A stretch of 46,690 nt of DNA from Acetatifactor sp. (GTDB lineage Bacteria; Bacillota; Clostridia; Lachnospirales; Lachnospiraceae), in contig JAFLRO010000011.1 of the NCBI GenBank assembly GCA_022511425.1, positions 1 to 46,690 of the forward strand. The letters are read 5' to 3'. A program made the position numbers and the translations under genes. Under the pieces are notes generated by a model, which saw nothing but the letters and a program-made list of their open reading frames with translations, made no database searches and was not told where the DNA came from. Within the stretch, counting starts at the first letter, position 1. Every line of letters starts with the position of its first letter. Shown here piece after piece: positions 31,938 to 42,246 of this stretch.

Positions 31938-34730
31938 ATGGCAGCAACCAATGGAAGGCGATCATCCTCTTCCAATTCAAATAATAAAAGTACAAAGACG
32001 AGTACCCGTGAGATAAGCTCTCGGAGCACCACAAGCAGAAAGACTCAGACCGATCCCCAGCAGATGGCAAAAGACAGCGCCCTGTTTCATGAAATCGGTC
32101 TGATTGTGTTGTTTGTGGCAATGGTAATCCTCTTTTTCTGCAATTTTGGTATCATTGGTCCTGTGGGAGATGCCATCAGCGGGTTCTTATTTGGGCTGTT
32201 TGGCTTTATGGCATATACAGTTCCGGTACTGCTGTTTCTGGCAGTGGCTTTTTGGTTTGCAAATGAGGGGAATTCTAATGCGCTTCGGAAGTTGATCGCG
32301 GGTATTGTTCTATTTGTCATGCTGGGGATAGTCTGTGACCTGGTTGTGAAAAACGCTGCTTCCATGACGGAGTACAGTATAAAGACCATATATGAAGTCA
32401 GCCGGGATACAAGGTCGGGCGGTGGAGTTTTAGGCGGAAGCCTTTGCTATCTGTTGCAACATTATCTGGAGACTTTGGGTACAGTGTTGGTGGTTCTGCT
32501 TTGTTCTGTGGTAAGTCTGATTCTGCTCACTGAAAAATCTCTGCTGGACAGTGTGAAAAACGGTGGCAGCCGCATGCGTGAACTGTCAAGGGAAGATGCG
32601 GAACGCCGCAGGGAACAAAATCAGGTTCGCAGACAGGAGCATGAGGAACAGAGAGCCCGTAGGGAAGAAGAACGCCGGCTGAAGGCGGAGGAGAAAGAGA
32701 ATCAGAAGATCCTGCGCATGGAGCGGAAAGTATCCGGTGTGATATTGGATACTGCGTTGCCAAGGCAGGATGAAAATGCACATAGAGACGATGTGCACGA
32801 GATTACTTTTACGGAGGAACAGGAGCAGAATAGCTCGGAATGGGACGATAGTTCCGTACAGGGATTTGATTTCGAGAAGGTGCGCATTAGAAGTATGCAC
32901 CAGGTAACAATGAATGTGGACGTGCCCATGGACGAAGAAATTCCCATGGATCAAAAGATTCCGATGGATGAAGAAATTCCCATGGAAGAATCGTTCGTGG
33001 ATGAGACTGAACTCATTGATGAGACGATGCCTGTTGAACAGTCTTTTGAGAGGCATACAACATTTGAGAGACAGTCCATATCCTATGGCCAGAGAGAGGA
33101 GAACGGTCAATCCATCCGGGTACATAAGGAAGGGATGGAGGAACCAAGTGAATCCGTTGTGCGGGATGAGTATTCTGCAGTACATAACAGACCTCAAGTG
33201 TCTGCACCTAAACCTGAGATTCAGAAAGATATGATGCAGGCGGAGAAGAAGCTGCCAAAGAAGTATATGTTCCCGCCGCTGTCAAGGTTACAGAAGGGTG
33301 TGGCGGCAACGGGTGATTCCACCAAGGAGCTGAAGGATACGGCGATGCGCCTTCAGCAGACTCTGAGCACCTTCGGCGTGAAGGTGACAATCACAGACAT
33401 CAGTCAGGGTCCCAGCGTTACCAGGTATGAGCTACAGCCGGAGCAGGGAGTGAAGGTTTCCAAGATTGTTGGACTGGCAGATGACATCAAGCTGAATCTT
33501 GCAGCTACAGACATCCGTATTGAAGCCCCCATTCCCGGAAAGGCCGCCATCGGCATCGAGGTGCCAAACAAGGAAAATATGCCGGTAGCACTTCGTGACC
33601 TGCTGGAGAGTAATGAATTTAAAGATTTTCCTTCCAATATTGCATTTGCTGTCGGCAAGGATATTGGCGGTAAGGTTGTTGTGACGGACATTGCGAAGAT
33701 GCCGCATATGCTTATTGCAGGCGCCACCGGCTCCGGTAAGTCGGTCTGCATTAATACACTGATTATGAGTATTCTGTATAAGGCCCATCCCGATGATGTG
33801 AAGCTGATCATGGTGGACCCCAAAGTAGTAGAGTTGAGTGTGTACAACGGTATTCCCCATCTGCTGATTCCTGTGGTCACCGATCCTAAGAAGGCATCGG
33901 CGGCGCTGCATTGGGGCGTATCAGAGATGGAAGATCGCTATCGTAAATTTGCGGACTTCAATGTGAGAGATTTAAAGGGCTATAACAAGAAAGTGGAGTC
34001 CATGCGGGAGAGTGGTGAGGAGAACGCACCTGCCAAGTTGCCACAGATCGTCATTATTGTAGATGAGTTGGCAGATTTGATGATGGTGTGCCCGGGTGAG
34101 GTGGAGGAATCCATCTGTCGTCTGGCACAACTGGCCAGAGCCGCAGGCATCCATTTGATTATCGCTACCCAGCGGCCAAGTGTGGACGTAATCACGGGAT
34201 TGATAAAGGCTAACATGCCCAGCCGAGTGGCATTTTCCGTATCCAGCGGCGTGGATTCCCGCACAATTCTTGACATGAACGGCGCGGAGAAGCTTCTGGG
34301 AAAGGGAGACATGCTCTTTTATCCTCAGGGCTATACTAAGCCTGCCCGTATCCAGGGTGCTTTTGTTTCCGACCGGGAAGTTTCAGATGTGGTTGATTTC
34401 CTGAAAAACCAGACACTTGGAAATGTGTATGCGGAAGATATTGAAGAAAAGATAAAAAATATGGGCAGCGGAGCCGGAGGCAGTGGAGCCGGCGGGTCGG
34501 ACTCCGAATTGGACGAGCTGTTTGAGAAAGCGGGTCGGTTCATCATTGACAAGGACAAGGCCTCTATCGGCATGCTCCAGCGTGTGTTGAAGGTGGGCTT
34601 TAACAGGGCTGCCAGAATTATGGATCAACTCAGCGAATACGGTGTAGTGGGTGAGGAGGAAGGAACCAAGCCAAGAAAGATTCTGATGAGTATTGAGCAG
34701 TTTGAACAGCTTGTGGAGGAGATGTTATAG
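31938..34730 (+). CDS. FtsK/SpoIIIE DNA translocase
   Basis: A 930-residue septal DNA pump that moves chromosomes at division and, in spore formers, into the forespore. A Ser/Asn/Thr-rich cytosolic N-terminus and four transmembrane helices (about 55-200) are followed by a long charged linker (about 210-440), the motor domain with Walker A GATGSGKS and Walker [14 protein letters not shown], and a C-terminal gamma winged-helix domain ([23 protein letters not shown]). It is longer than the usual 750-800 residues because of the linker, which carries an 18-bp tandem repeat. The frame opens with TTG 31917, but ATG 31938 follows GAGG by 9 nt. Confidence 0.95.
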   Translation: MAATNGRRSSSSNSNNKSTKTSTREISSRSTTSRKTQTDPQQMAKDSALFHEIGLIVLFVAMVILFFCNFGIIGPVGDAISGFLFGLFGFMAYTVPVLLFLAVAFWFANEGNSNALRKLIAGIVLFVMLGIVCDLVVKNAASMTEYSIKTIYEVSRDTRSGGGVLGGSLCYLLQHYLETLGTVLVVLLCSVVSLILLTEKSLLDSVKNGGSRMRELSREDAERRREQNQVRRQEHEEQRARREEERRLKAEEKENQKILRMERKVSGVILDTALPRQDENAHRDDVHEITFTEEQEQNSSEWDDSSVQGFDFEKVRIRSMHQVTMNVDVPMDEEIPMDQKIPMDEEIPMEESFVDETELIDETMPVEQSFERHTTFERQSISYGQREENGQSIRVHKEGMEEPSESVVRDEYSAVHNRPQVSAPKPEIQKDMMQAEKKLPKKYMFPPLSRLQKGVAATGDSTKELKDTAMRLQQTLSTFGVKVTITDISQGPSVTRYELQPEQGVKVSKIVGLADDIKLNLAATDIRIEAPIPGKAAIGIEVPNKENMPVALRDLLESNEFKDFPSNIAFAVGKDIGGKVVVTDIAKMPHMLIAGATGSGKSVCINTLIMSILYKAHPDDVKLIMVDPKVVELSVYNGIPHLLIPVVTDPKKASAALHWGVSEMEDRYRKFADFNVRDLKGYNKKVESMRESGEENAPAKLPQIVIIVDELADLMMVCPGEVEESICRLAQLARAAGIHLIIATQRPSVDVITGLIKANMPSRVAFSVSSGVDSRTILDMNGAEKLLGKGDMLFYPQGYTKPARIQGAFVSDREVSDVVDFLKNQTLGNVYAEDIEEKIKNMGSGAGGSGAGGSDSELDELFEKAGRFIIDKDKASIGMLQRVLKVGFNRAARIMDQLSEYGVVGEEEGTKPRKILMSIEQFEQLVEEML
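32925..32996 (+). repeat. 18-bp degenerate tandem repeat in ftsK linker
   Basis: Four 18-nt units (32925, 32943, 32961, 32979) encode [24 protein letters not shown] in the linker between membrane and motor domains. Copies have diverged, so this repeat is older than the 12-bp array at 30679. Confidence 0.75.
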
Positions 34731-34745
34731 CAATGAACTACAGGC

Positions 34746-34774
34746 TTAAACCGGAAAAGCTTTAAGTATATAAT
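34746..34774 (+). promoter_or_regulatory. candidate promoter of the formate-THF ligase gene
   Basis: A perfect -10 TATAAT (34769-34774) with a weak -35 TTAAAC (34746-34751) at 17 nt, about 38 nt before the GTG at 34812. Confidence 0.55.
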
Positions 34775-34811
34775 ATTATGAAAGATGCGGGAAATGAAGG
34801 AGAAAGATAGG

Positions 34812-36482
34812 GTGAAGACGGATATTGAGATCGCACAGGAAGCTGTGCTGGAACCCATTGGGAAAATTGCGCAGCAGCTTGGAATTGCGGAGGAAGATCT
34901 GGAATATTACGGGAAATATAAGGCAAAGCTGACGGAGGATTGCCTGGAAAAATTACAGGGCAAACCTGACGGAAAACTGATTTTAGTCACTGCAATAAAT
35001 CCGACTCCTGCTGGGGAGGGAAAGACCACGACCAGCGTAGGGCTTGGTCAGGCCTTTGGCAAGCTTGGCAAGAAAGCAGTAATTGCTCTGAGAGAACCAT
35101 CCCTGGGTCCCTGTTTTGGAATCAAGGGCGGAGCTGCAGGAGGGGGATATGCTCAGGTGGTTCCCATGGAGGATTTGAATCTTCATTTTACCGGAGATTT
35201 CCACGCGATAACATCAGCTAACAACTTGCTGGCAGCATTGTTGGACAATCATATCCAGCAGGGAAACGAATTGCAGATTGACACTCGCCAGATAGTATGG
35301 AAGCGGTGCGAGGATATGAATGACAGGGTTCTGCGCAACATTGTGGTAGGACTGGGTAATAAGACGGACGGCGTAGTCAGGGAGGATCACTTTGTAATTA
35401 CAGTGGCCAGTGAGATTATGGCAATTTTCTGTCTGGCAGAGGATATAAAGGATTTAAAGGAGCGACTTGAACGGATCATAGTTGCTTATAACTATGCGGG
35501 AGAGCCGGTAACAGCGGGAGATCTGCAGGCGGTAGGCGCTATGACAGCTCTGCTAAAGGATGCCATGAAGCCAAACCTTATCCAGACTTTAGAGCACACG
35601 CCTGCATTGATACATGGTGGACCTTTTGCCAACATTGCCCATGGCTGTAACTCAGTGCGGGCGACCAGAGCGGCGCTGAAATTGGCGGATTATTGTATCA
35701 CAGAAGCAGGTTTTGGCGCAGATTTAGGAGCTGAGAAGTTTTTTGATATCAAGTGCCGGATAGCAGGCCTAAAGCCGGATGCAGTGGTGCTGGTAGCAAC
35801 AGTCAGAGCCCTGAAATACAATGGGGGTATGGAAAAGACGAAACTGGGATCTGAGGATTTAGATGCGCTTAAGAAGGGGATTGTAAACCTGGAAAAGCAC
35901 ATAGAAAACCTTCAAAAATATGGCGTACCCGTGGTTGTCACCTTGAATTCTTTTGCGACGGACACGGCAGCGGAGGTGGATTTTGTGAGATCTTTCTGCG
36001 AGAGCAGAAATTGCGAATTTGCATTGTCCCAGGTGTGGGAGAAGGGCGGAGAAGGCGGAATTGCTCTGGCAGAGAAGGTGTTGGAGACTCTGGAGAAGAG
36101 AGAAAGTAATTTCAGGGTATTGTATGAAGATGAGATTCCTTTGGAAGAGAAAATAAAACGAGTGGCGGTTGAAATATATGGAGCGGGCAGTGTCAGTATT
36201 TCAACGTTAGCTGAAAAACAGCTGAAGCGGTTGGAGGAACTGGGATTCGGGAATTTGCCTGTCTGCATGGCAAAGAATCAGTACTCCCTTTCAGATGACC
36301 CGAAACTTTTGGGCAGGCCAGAAGGATTTGAACTGACAGTGAGAGAAGTATATGTATCTGCAGGAGCAGGGTTCGTGGTAGCGCTTACCGGAGATATAAT
36401 GACTATGCCGGGGCTGCCGAAACAACCCGCCGCCCACAGAATCGATGTGAATGAAAAAGGTGTGATCACAGGATTGTTCTAA
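34812..36482 (+). CDS. fhs: formate-tetrahydrofolate ligase
   Basis: A 556-residue cytosolic enzyme that makes 10-formyl-THF from formate, THF and ATP; it serves one-carbon metabolism and the methyl branch of the acetogenic pathway. The P-loop-like ATP segment is [14 protein letters not shown]. Other hallmarks are [23 protein letters not shown] (cited in part as [17 protein letters not shown]), the [10 protein letters not shown] stretch and VEIYGAGSV. The frame is open from ATG 34785, but GTG 34812 follows AAGGAG by 9 nt and gives [11 protein letters not shown], the standard N-terminus and standard length. No folate riboswitch is seen upstream. Confidence 0.96.
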   Translation: MKTDIEIAQEAVLEPIGKIAQQLGIAEEDLEYYGKYKAKLTEDCLEKLQGKPDGKLILVTAINPTPAGEGKTTTSVGLGQAFGKLGKKAVIALREPSLGPCFGIKGGAAGGGYAQVVPMEDLNLHFTGDFHAITSANNLLAALLDNHIQQGNELQIDTRQIVWKRCEDMNDRVLRNIVVGLGNKTDGVVREDHFVITVASEIMAIFCLAEDIKDLKERLERIIVAYNYAGEPVTAGDLQAVGAMTALLKDAMKPNLIQTLEHTPALIHGGPFANIAHGCNSVRATRAALKLADYCITEAGFGADLGAEKFFDIKCRIAGLKPDAVVLVATVRALKYNGGMEKTKLGSEDLDALKKGIVNLEKHIENLQKYGVPVVVTLNSFATDTAAEVDFVRSFCESRNCEFALSQVWEKGGEGGIALAEKVLETLEKRESNFRVLYEDEIPLEEKIKRVAVEIYGAGSVSISTLAEKQLKRLEELGFGNLPVCMAKNQYSLSDDPKLLGRPEGFELTVREVYVSAGAGFVVALTGDIMTMPGLPKQPAAHRIDVNEKGVITGLF

Positions 36483-36497
36483 TGAGAGGAAATGACT

Positions 36498-37958
36498 ATG
36501 AAATGTCCTAACTGCGGAGAGGAAATGGCCGACGGTACTCTGTATTGTGAGCATTGCGGCGAGGACATACATATTGTACCCGACTTTGAACCTGAGCTGG
36601 AGCAAAACATTCAGCAGATCATAAACGGTATTATGGACGAGCTGGAGGAGCCTCTATCGGAAGAAGATGAGGATGAGTCCCTGGAGGATCTGCCGGATAT
36701 GACGGAGCAGACTGCACCGAAAAAGTGGTTCAAATGGTTGATTCCGATATCACTGGCAGCGCTGGTTCTGGGCGCTGCAGTGGGGATGTGTGTTTGGGTG
36801 TACCTATACAACTCTGAGGAATATCAGGTTGCAAAGGCTGTGCAATGTGTAGCCTCTGAGGATTATGACAGAGCAATTGCCTATTACAACAGAGCGCTTG
36901 AATTGGACGAGGACAATATTGAGCTGCATTTCAGTCTGGCTGAGGTGTATTTCCTGAAAAACAACAAAATAGAATATGAGTACCTGCTGCGTGAGATAAC
37001 CAGAAACGAGAATGCCACTACAGAACAGCTTGACAGAGCTTATGGAAGGCTGATTGCCATTTATCGTGCAAGGAAGGATTATCTGACCATAAATGAGCTT
37101 ATTCTTGGCAGTCACAACGAAGAACTTATCTCCATGTACCAGAATTATATTGCCAATCCCCCTGAGTTCAGCGTTATCGAGGGAGATTATACCAGTATTC
37201 AGCCATTGAAGCTGACAGCCATGGGTACGGGCAGTATATATTATACGTTGGATGGCAGTGATCCCGACGAAAACAGTACATTGTACACCATGCCCATTAT
37301 TCTGGAGAACGGAAATTATGTTGTGAAGGCAGTTTTTATTAATGAGAATGGAATTGTCAGCGAGATTGTACGGAAGGAATACTTTATTGATTATGATGTT
37401 ATTCCTGCCCCGGAGGTCAGTATTGCCAGTGGTGATTATAATTTGCCCCAGTATATTGAAGTGCTAAATGTTGACAGTGAGGAAGAGGTCTATTATACTA
37501 CGGACGGCACAGATCCCACATATTCCTCAAATGTGTACACCGGACCCATCCCCATGCCGTTAGGAGCTTCACATTATAAATTTGCCAGAATAGTGGATGG
37601 CGTTGTGGGAGAAGTTGCGGAGCGCAGGTATGAATTGCGCCTGAATACAGAGTATACGCCGGAGCAGGCAGTTGAGGCTGTGCAGGAGTATGCACTGAGT
37701 ACAGGAAGGATTATTGACAGTGTAGGTCATTTTGACGAGACCGGTGCAATATATGTTTATGAGTATCTTTATGTGCTCAATATCAATAATGTTAGTGATT
37801 ATTTTGTGATTACAGAGGTGCTGCGGAGTGAGGACGGATCTCAAGTCAGAACAGGCAATTTCTATGCAGTGGATATATATAGCTGCACACGTTTCAGACT
37901 TCAACAGGAGACCGGAAGAAATTATGAGCTGACACCGTTGGACAATATAAATGAGTAA
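36498..37958 (+). CDS. zinc-ribbon, TPR and chitobiase-like repeat membrane protein
   Basis: A 486-residue single-pass protein. The N-terminal zinc ribbon (CPNC...CEHC, residues 3-22) and an acidic stretch are cytosolic. One transmembrane helix lies at about 78-98. The outside part has TPR-like repeats (about 103-195; AIAYYNRALELDEDNIELHFSL in part) and two tandem beta domains of the chitobiase C-terminal type, marked IYYTLDGSDP and VYYTTDGTDP, followed by a last domain with many Tyr. AGAGGA is 8 nt before ATG 36498, so this rather than ATG 36492 is chosen. The role is unknown; it may sense or bind wall glycans. Confidence 0.82.
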   Translation: MKCPNCGEEMADGTLYCEHCGEDIHIVPDFEPELEQNIQQIINGIMDELEEPLSEEDEDESLEDLPDMTEQTAPKKWFKWLIPISLAALVLGAAVGMCVWVYLYNSEEYQVAKAVQCVASEDYDRAIAYYNRALELDEDNIELHFSLAEVYFLKNNKIEYEYLLREITRNENATTEQLDRAYGRLIAIYRARKDYLTINELILGSHNEELISMYQNYIANPPEFSVIEGDYTSIQPLKLTAMGTGSIYYTLDGSDPDENSTLYTMPIILENGNYVVKAVFINENGIVSEIVRKEYFIDYDVIPAPEVSIASGDYNLPQYIEVLNVDSEEEVYYTTDGTDPTYSSNVYTGPIPMPLGASHYKFARIVDGVVGEVAERRYELRLNTEYTPEQAVEAVQEYALSTGRIIDSVGHFDETGAIYVYEYLYVLNINNVSDYFVITEVLRSEDGSQVRTGNFYAVDIYSCTRFRLQQETGRNYELTPLDNINE

Positions 37959-38001
37959 ATGTAAGATTAAGCGCCGCTGATGTGGCAGAAGGAGAGGCAT
38001 T

Positions 38002-38880
38002 ATGTATAAGATTGTAAAGAAGGAAGCGCTTACCACAAACATTTTTCTGATGGATGTGGAGGCAAATCGGGTGGCTAAGACCTGTCAGCCCGGACAGTTT
38101 GTAATCGTTAGGACGGATGAGGAGGGGGAGCGTATTCCGCTGACTATCTGTGATTATGACAGGGACAAGGGAACTGTGACCATTGTGTTCCAGTGTGTGG
38201 GTGCCGCCACTCAAATGATGGCAGAACTTAAGGAAGGTGATGGGTTCCACGATTTTGTAGGTCCGCTGGGCTGTCCTTCCGAGTTGGTAGGTGAGCCACT
38301 TGAGGAGCTGAAAAAGAAAAAGATCCTGTTCGTAGCCGGCGGTGTAGGAGCTGCTCCTGTGTACCCCCAGGTGAAGTGGCTCCATGAAAACGGTGTGGCT
38401 GCAGATGTTATTGTGGGAAGTAAAACCAAGGATCTTCTGATACTGGAGAAGGAGATGGAGGCTGTGGCCGGGAACCTCTATGTGACTACGGATGACGGAT
38501 CCTACGGGCGCAGCGGTATGGTGACTCAGACCATTAAGGATCTGATTGCAGAGGGAAAGCAATATGATGTCTGCATCGCTATCGGACCGATGATCATGAT
38601 GAAATTTGTGTGCCTGTTGACTAAGGAACTGAATCTCCCCACTGTTGTCAGCCTGAATCCCATCATGGTGGATGGCACGGGAATGTGCGGCGCCTGCCGG
38701 GTAACTGTGGGTGGAGAAGTGAAGTTTGCATGTGTGGATGGCCCTGAGTTTGACGGACATCTGGTAAACTTTGATGAAGCTATGAGACGTCAACTGATTT
38801 ATAAGACCGAAGAGGGAAGAGCTATGCTGAAGCTTCAGGAGGGTGATACCCATCACGGCGGATGCGGTCAATGTGGTTGA
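38002..38880 (+). CDS. nfnA: NfnA: ferredoxin-NADP reductase small subunit
   Basis: The 292-residue FAD/[2Fe-2S] subunit of the electron-bifurcating NADH-dependent reduced ferredoxin:NADP+ oxidoreductase. It has the flavin-binding RIPLTICDYD motif, the NAD-binding LFVAGGVGAAPVYPQ segment and a C-terminal iron-sulfur Cys set in DGTGMCGACRVTVGGEVKFAC (Cys pattern C-x2-C-x11-C), plus a final GGCGQCG tail. The family also includes dihydroorotate dehydrogenase electron-transfer subunits (PyrK), but the adjacent nfnB makes NfnA the clear choice. GGAGAGG precedes the ATG. Confidence 0.94.
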   Translation: MYKIVKKEALTTNIFLMDVEANRVAKTCQPGQFVIVRTDEEGERIPLTICDYDRDKGTVTIVFQCVGAATQMMAELKEGDGFHDFVGPLGCPSELVGEPLEELKKKKILFVAGGVGAAPVYPQVKWLHENGVAADVIVGSKTKDLLILEKEMEAVAGNLYVTTDDGSYGRSGMVTQTIKDLIAEGKQYDVCIAIGPMIMMKFVCLLTKELNLPTVVSLNPIMVDGTGMCGACRVTVGGEVKFACVDGPEFDGHLVNFDEAMRRQLIYKTEEGRAMLKLQEGDTHHGGCGQCG

Positions 38881-38909
38881 TCAATAGGTAGGATAATCGA
38901 TAGAAAGGT

Positions 38910-40307
38910 ATGGTTACAGAGATGGATGTATTGAAGAAAGTGCCTGTCAGAGAACAGGATGCAAAGGAGAGGGCTGCCAATTTTGCTGAGGTATGCCTTG
39001 GTTATAACGAGGAGGAGGCTAAAGAGGAGGCTTCCAGATGTATTAACTGCAAAAATGCGCAGTGTGTCAAGGGATGTCCCGTGGCTATCAATATTCCTGG
39101 ATTCATTGAGAAAGTGAAGGAAGGGGACACTGCTGAGGCTTACAGAGTCATCAGTGAAGCCAGCGCACTTCCTGCTGTCTGCGGGCGGGTATGTCCCCAG
39201 GAAAGCCAGTGTGAAGGTAAGTGTATCAGGGGTATCAAGGGAGAACCCATCGCCATCGGTAAGCTGGAGCGTTTTGTGGCTGACTGGGCACGTGAGAATG
39301 GTTTAAAACCTGCGGGAACCGCTGAGAAAAAGGGAAAGAGTGTAGCTGTGATCGGTTCCGGTCCTGCCGGCCTTACCTGTGCGGGAGATCTGGCTAAGAT
39401 GGGCTATGATGTGACAATCTTTGAGGCGCTGCACGAGCCCGGCGGAGTATTGGTGTACGGTATTCCTGAGTTTCGTCTGCCTAAGAAGGATGTGGTGGCA
39501 AAAGAGATTGACAATGTAAAGGCTCTGGGCGTAAAGATTGAGACAAATGTTGTGATCGGTAAGTCTGTTACCATTGACCAGTTGATAGAAGAGGAAGGCT
39601 TTGACGCAGTATTTATCGGATCCGGTGCCGGTTTGCCCAAGTTCATGGGTATTCCGGGTGAAAATGCCAACGGTGTGTTCTCAGCTAACGAGTATCTGAC
39701 CAGGAGTAACCTGATGAAGGCATTTGATGAGAATTCCAATACGCCTATTATGAAGAGTAAAAAGGTGGCCGTGGTAGGCGGAGGAAATGTAGCTATGGAT
39801 GCGGCAAGGACAGCTCTGCGGCTGGGTGCGGAGGTTCATATCGTGTACCGCCGCAGCGAGGAGGAACTGCCGGCCAGAGTGGAGGAAGTACATCATGCCA
39901 AGGAGGAGGGGATTATCTTTGATCTTCTCACAAACCCTACGGAGATTCTCTGCGACGATAAGGGCTGGGTTACCGGCATGAAGTGTATCAGGATGGAATT
40001 AGGGGAGCCTGATGCATCGGGAAGACGGCGTCCTGTGGAAGTGCCCGGATCGGAGTTTGTCATGGAGCTTGACACAGTGATTATGTCACTGGGTACTTCG
40101 CCAAATCCGTTGATTTCTTCTACTACAGAGGGGCTGGAGACAAACAAGTGGAAGTGTATTGTGGCTGATGAAGAAAACGGCAAGACCACAAAGGAAGGGG
40201 TTTATGCCGGCGGTGATGCTGTTACTGGGGCTGCTACTGTTATATTGGCTATGGGCGCTGGAAAGGCGGCGGCTAAAGGGATTGATGAGTATTTGAGTAG
40301 TAAATAA
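38910..40307 (+). CDS. nfnB: NfnB: ferredoxin-NADP reductase large subunit (GltD-like)
   Basis: The 465-residue partner of NfnA, homologous to the glutamate synthase small subunit. N-terminal Cys clusters CINCKNAQCVKGCP and CGRVCPQESQCEGKC bind two [4Fe-4S] clusters. The FAD site is GSGPAGLTCAGDL and the NADPH site is VGGGNVAMDAARTALRLG. Together NfnAB couple NADH and reduced ferredoxin to NADPH formation or the reverse. The start is uncertain: GAAAGG is almost in contact with ATG 38910 and 13 nt before ATG 38922. A glutamate synthase small subunit is the alternative, but no large-subunit gene is nearby. Confidence 0.94.
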   Translation: MVTEMDVLKKVPVREQDAKERAANFAEVCLGYNEEEAKEEASRCINCKNAQCVKGCPVAINIPGFIEKVKEGDTAEAYRVISEASALPAVCGRVCPQESQCEGKCIRGIKGEPIAIGKLERFVADWARENGLKPAGTAEKKGKSVAVIGSGPAGLTCAGDLAKMGYDVTIFEALHEPGGVLVYGIPEFRLPKKDVVAKEIDNVKALGVKIETNVVIGKSVTIDQLIEEEGFDAVFIGSGAGLPKFMGIPGENANGVFSANEYLTRSNLMKAFDENSNTPIMKSKKVAVVGGGNVAMDAARTALRLGAEVHIVYRRSEEELPARVEEVHHAKEEGIIFDLLTNPTEILCDDKGWVTGMKCIRMELGEPDASGRRRPVEVPGSEFVMELDTVIMSLGTSPNPLISSTTEGLETNKWKCIVADEENGKTTKEGVYAGGDAVTGAATVILAMGAGKAAAKGIDEYLSSK

Positions 40308-40437
40308 CTTATGGCCACGGCTTAGGAGGGCACGAGTGACGGTATTGTGTGGCTGTAGTTTAAGGTTTCCACGATGCCTGTTGCTGGATAGGGTTAATAT
40401 AGTGCGCGGATGAAGTGTCAATTAAGGGGGATGGTGA

Positions 40438-40737
40438 ATGGTCAAGCATATTGTGTTGTGGAATTTTAATGAGGGGATGTCTTCACAAGAGAGAGCGGAA
40501 GCTGGGGAAAAGATGAAGTCTCTGCTGGAGCCGATTAAGGAGAAGGTGGCAGGTGCTGTGGAGATTCAGGTGGTGGTGAATCAACTTGAATCCAGTAACC
40601 GTGATGTGGCGTTGATTTCCACGTTTGAGACTGTGGAGGCTTTGCAGGCTTATCAGGTCCATCCGGATCATGTGGCAGCCGGTGGGTATGTCAGGTCTGT
40701 GACATGTAACAGAAGCTGTATGGACTACGAGTGTTAA
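40438..40737 (+). CDS. Dabb (stress-responsive alpha/beta barrel) domain protein
   Basis: A 99-residue protein with the Dabb dimeric ferredoxin-like fold pattern: MVKHIVLWNF at the start, a helix with SQERAEAGEKMKSLLEPI, and YQVHPDHVAAGGYVRSV near the end. The fold occurs in stress proteins and small enzymes of many kinds; the activity is not predictable. GGGGGATGGTGA lies directly upstream. The 130-bp region before it (40308-40437) shows no clear promoter or hairpin. Confidence 0.9.
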   Translation: MVKHIVLWNFNEGMSSQERAEAGEKMKSLLEPIKEKVAGAVEIQVVVNQLESSNRDVALISTFETVEALQAYQVHPDHVAAGGYVRSVTCNRSCMDYEC

Positions 40738-40823
40738 GGGAAACGGAGGAGGCAGGTTGTCCGCAGAGCTTTCTTAGGAACGCGTGTGGATGATATGCTG
40801 ATGTACCAAAGGGGGTTACGGTC

Positions 40824-41690
40824 ATGCCTTGGTGTCCGAAATGCAAAAGTGAGTACAGAGAAGGGTTTACTGTCTGCGCTGACTGTGGAAGCAAGTTGGT
40901 TGAGGAAGAGCAGAATGATGAGCTCGTATCGTTGACCTTCGGGGAGACGGAGCAGATGGAGGCTCTTGCAGATTTTCTGCGTTACAGTGGAATCCGGGGA
41001 TTGGAGCGCAGGGAAGATGACAATGACGGTCAGGTTGAACTTCTGGTGGCCAGAGAGGAGCTTGAAAAAGCTGCTGCAGCAGTGCGGGTGTTCCTTGTGC
41101 AGGAGAATCAAAGACTTGCGGAGGAGAGTGGCGAGCAAGAGGGTGTGGTCGACGTGTCTGAGGAGGCAGAGCAGTTCAGGGAAGCCGCCGCTGCCCGCAG
41201 GGCTTTTCGGAGCAGCTCCCTGTATCAGGACAGTTCCCAGAAGGCTGACGATAACCGTTCTTCCGGCTGGATGCTTTTGATTATTGGCATTTTGGGACTG
41301 GTACTGACGGTACTGGGAATTATGGAAGTATTGCCCCTGCGATTGGGGAACCCATATTTATTCTATGGGGTGATGACAGCTATCTTCCTGTTATTCTCGG
41401 TGTCAGGAGCTATGTCTATTAAGAGTGCCAGCTTTTTTGCTAAAAAGGCTGAGTCAGAGAATTCGCTCCGAAGTACTTTGTTGGATTGGTGTAAAGAAAA
41501 CTTGAGAGCAGATGATATTGACAGTCAGGCGTGCAGTCGGGATATGCCGGAAGAGGTACATTACTTTAACCGCACCGCATTTATCAAGGAGCGATTGAAT
41601 CACCAGTTTGTTAACTTGGATCAGGACTTTCTGGATAAGTTTGTGGATGATCATGTCTATGGCATGATCTTTGAGGAAACAGAAGAATGA
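40824..41690 (+). CDS. zinc-ribbon membrane protein with DUF2007-like domain
   Basis: A 288-residue protein. A zinc ribbon (CPKC...CADC, residues 4-24) is followed by a DUF2007-like small domain (about 30-95; LTFGETEQMEALADFLRYSGI; LLVAREELEKAAAAVRVFL). A charged linker, two transmembrane helices (about 150-172 and 177-198) and a cytosolic helical C-terminal domain rich in acidic residues follow. GGGGG precedes the ATG. It overlaps rlmH by 4 bp (ATGA), so the two are probably translationally coupled. Function unknown. Confidence 0.86.
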   Translation: MPWCPKCKSEYREGFTVCADCGSKLVEEEQNDELVSLTFGETEQMEALADFLRYSGIRGLERREDDNDGQVELLVAREELEKAAAAVRVFLVQENQRLAEESGEQEGVVDVSEEAEQFREAAAARRAFRSSSLYQDSSQKADDNRSSGWMLLIIGILGLVLTVLGIMEVLPLRLGNPYLFYGVMTAIFLLFSVSGAMSIKSASFFAKKAESENSLRSTLLDWCKENLRADDIDSQACSRDMPEEVHYFNRTAFIKERLNHQFVNLDQDFLDKFVDDHVYGMIFEETEE

Positions 41691-42166
41691 AAATTACAGT
41701 AATAAGCGTAGGGAAATTGAAGGAAAAATTCTACCGGGAAGCTGTGGAGGAGTATACAAAACGGCTGAGCAGGTATTGTAAGCTGGAACTGATAGAGGTG
41801 GCGGATGAGAAGATACCGGAGGGAGCCAGCGAACTTGAGGAGGAGAAAATATTGGAGCGCGAAGCTGACCGGATTTTGGGCAAAATCCGGGAGGATGCGT
41901 TCGTGTGTGCCCTGGAGATTAAAGGAAGGAAGCTGTCCTCCGAAGGACTGGCTGAATGGATGCAATGTCTGACTGTGGAGGGTACAAGCCATATCACATT
42001 TGTGATCGGCGGTTCCCTTGGGCTGCATCCCTCTGTGCGGAAGAGGGCGGATTTTGCGTTGAGTTTTTCCAATATGACTTTTCCTCACCAGTTAATGAGG
42101 GTAATCCTCCTGGAACAAATCTACCGGACATTCCGTATTATCAACGGTGAACCCTACCATAAATGA
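41687..42166 (+). CDS. rlmH: 23S rRNA (pseudouridine1915-N3)-methyltransferase RlmH
   Basis: A 159-residue SPOUT methyltransferase that modifies pseudouridine 1915 in helix 69 of 23S rRNA after subunit joining. Its start, MKITVISVGKLKEKFYREAV, and the knotted SAM-binding C-terminal region VIGGSLGLHPSVRKRADFALS are diagnostic. The end segment is FPHQLMRVILLEQIYRTFRI, with YHK as last residues. Length is normal. Its ATG lies within the last codons of the preceding zinc-ribbon gene. Confidence 0.97.
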   Translation: MKITVISVGKLKEKFYREAVEEYTKRLSRYCKLELIEVADEKIPEGASELEEEKILEREADRILGKIREDAFVCALEIKGRKLSSEGLAEWMQCLTVEGTSHITFVIGGSLGLHPSVRKRADFALSFSNMTFPHQLMRVILLEQIYRTFRIINGEPYHK

Positions 42167-42246
42167 TGATATAGCGAGCGGCTAATGCCGATCACAAGCT
42201 ATGTTTGTAATATATGGATATTGAGGAATAGAGAAAGGTATCACCC

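Noticed and set aside
34731-34811. Folate riboswitch before the formate-THF ligase gene
   Set aside because: The gap is only about 80 nt and mostly promoter; no THF aptamer-like structure is visible.
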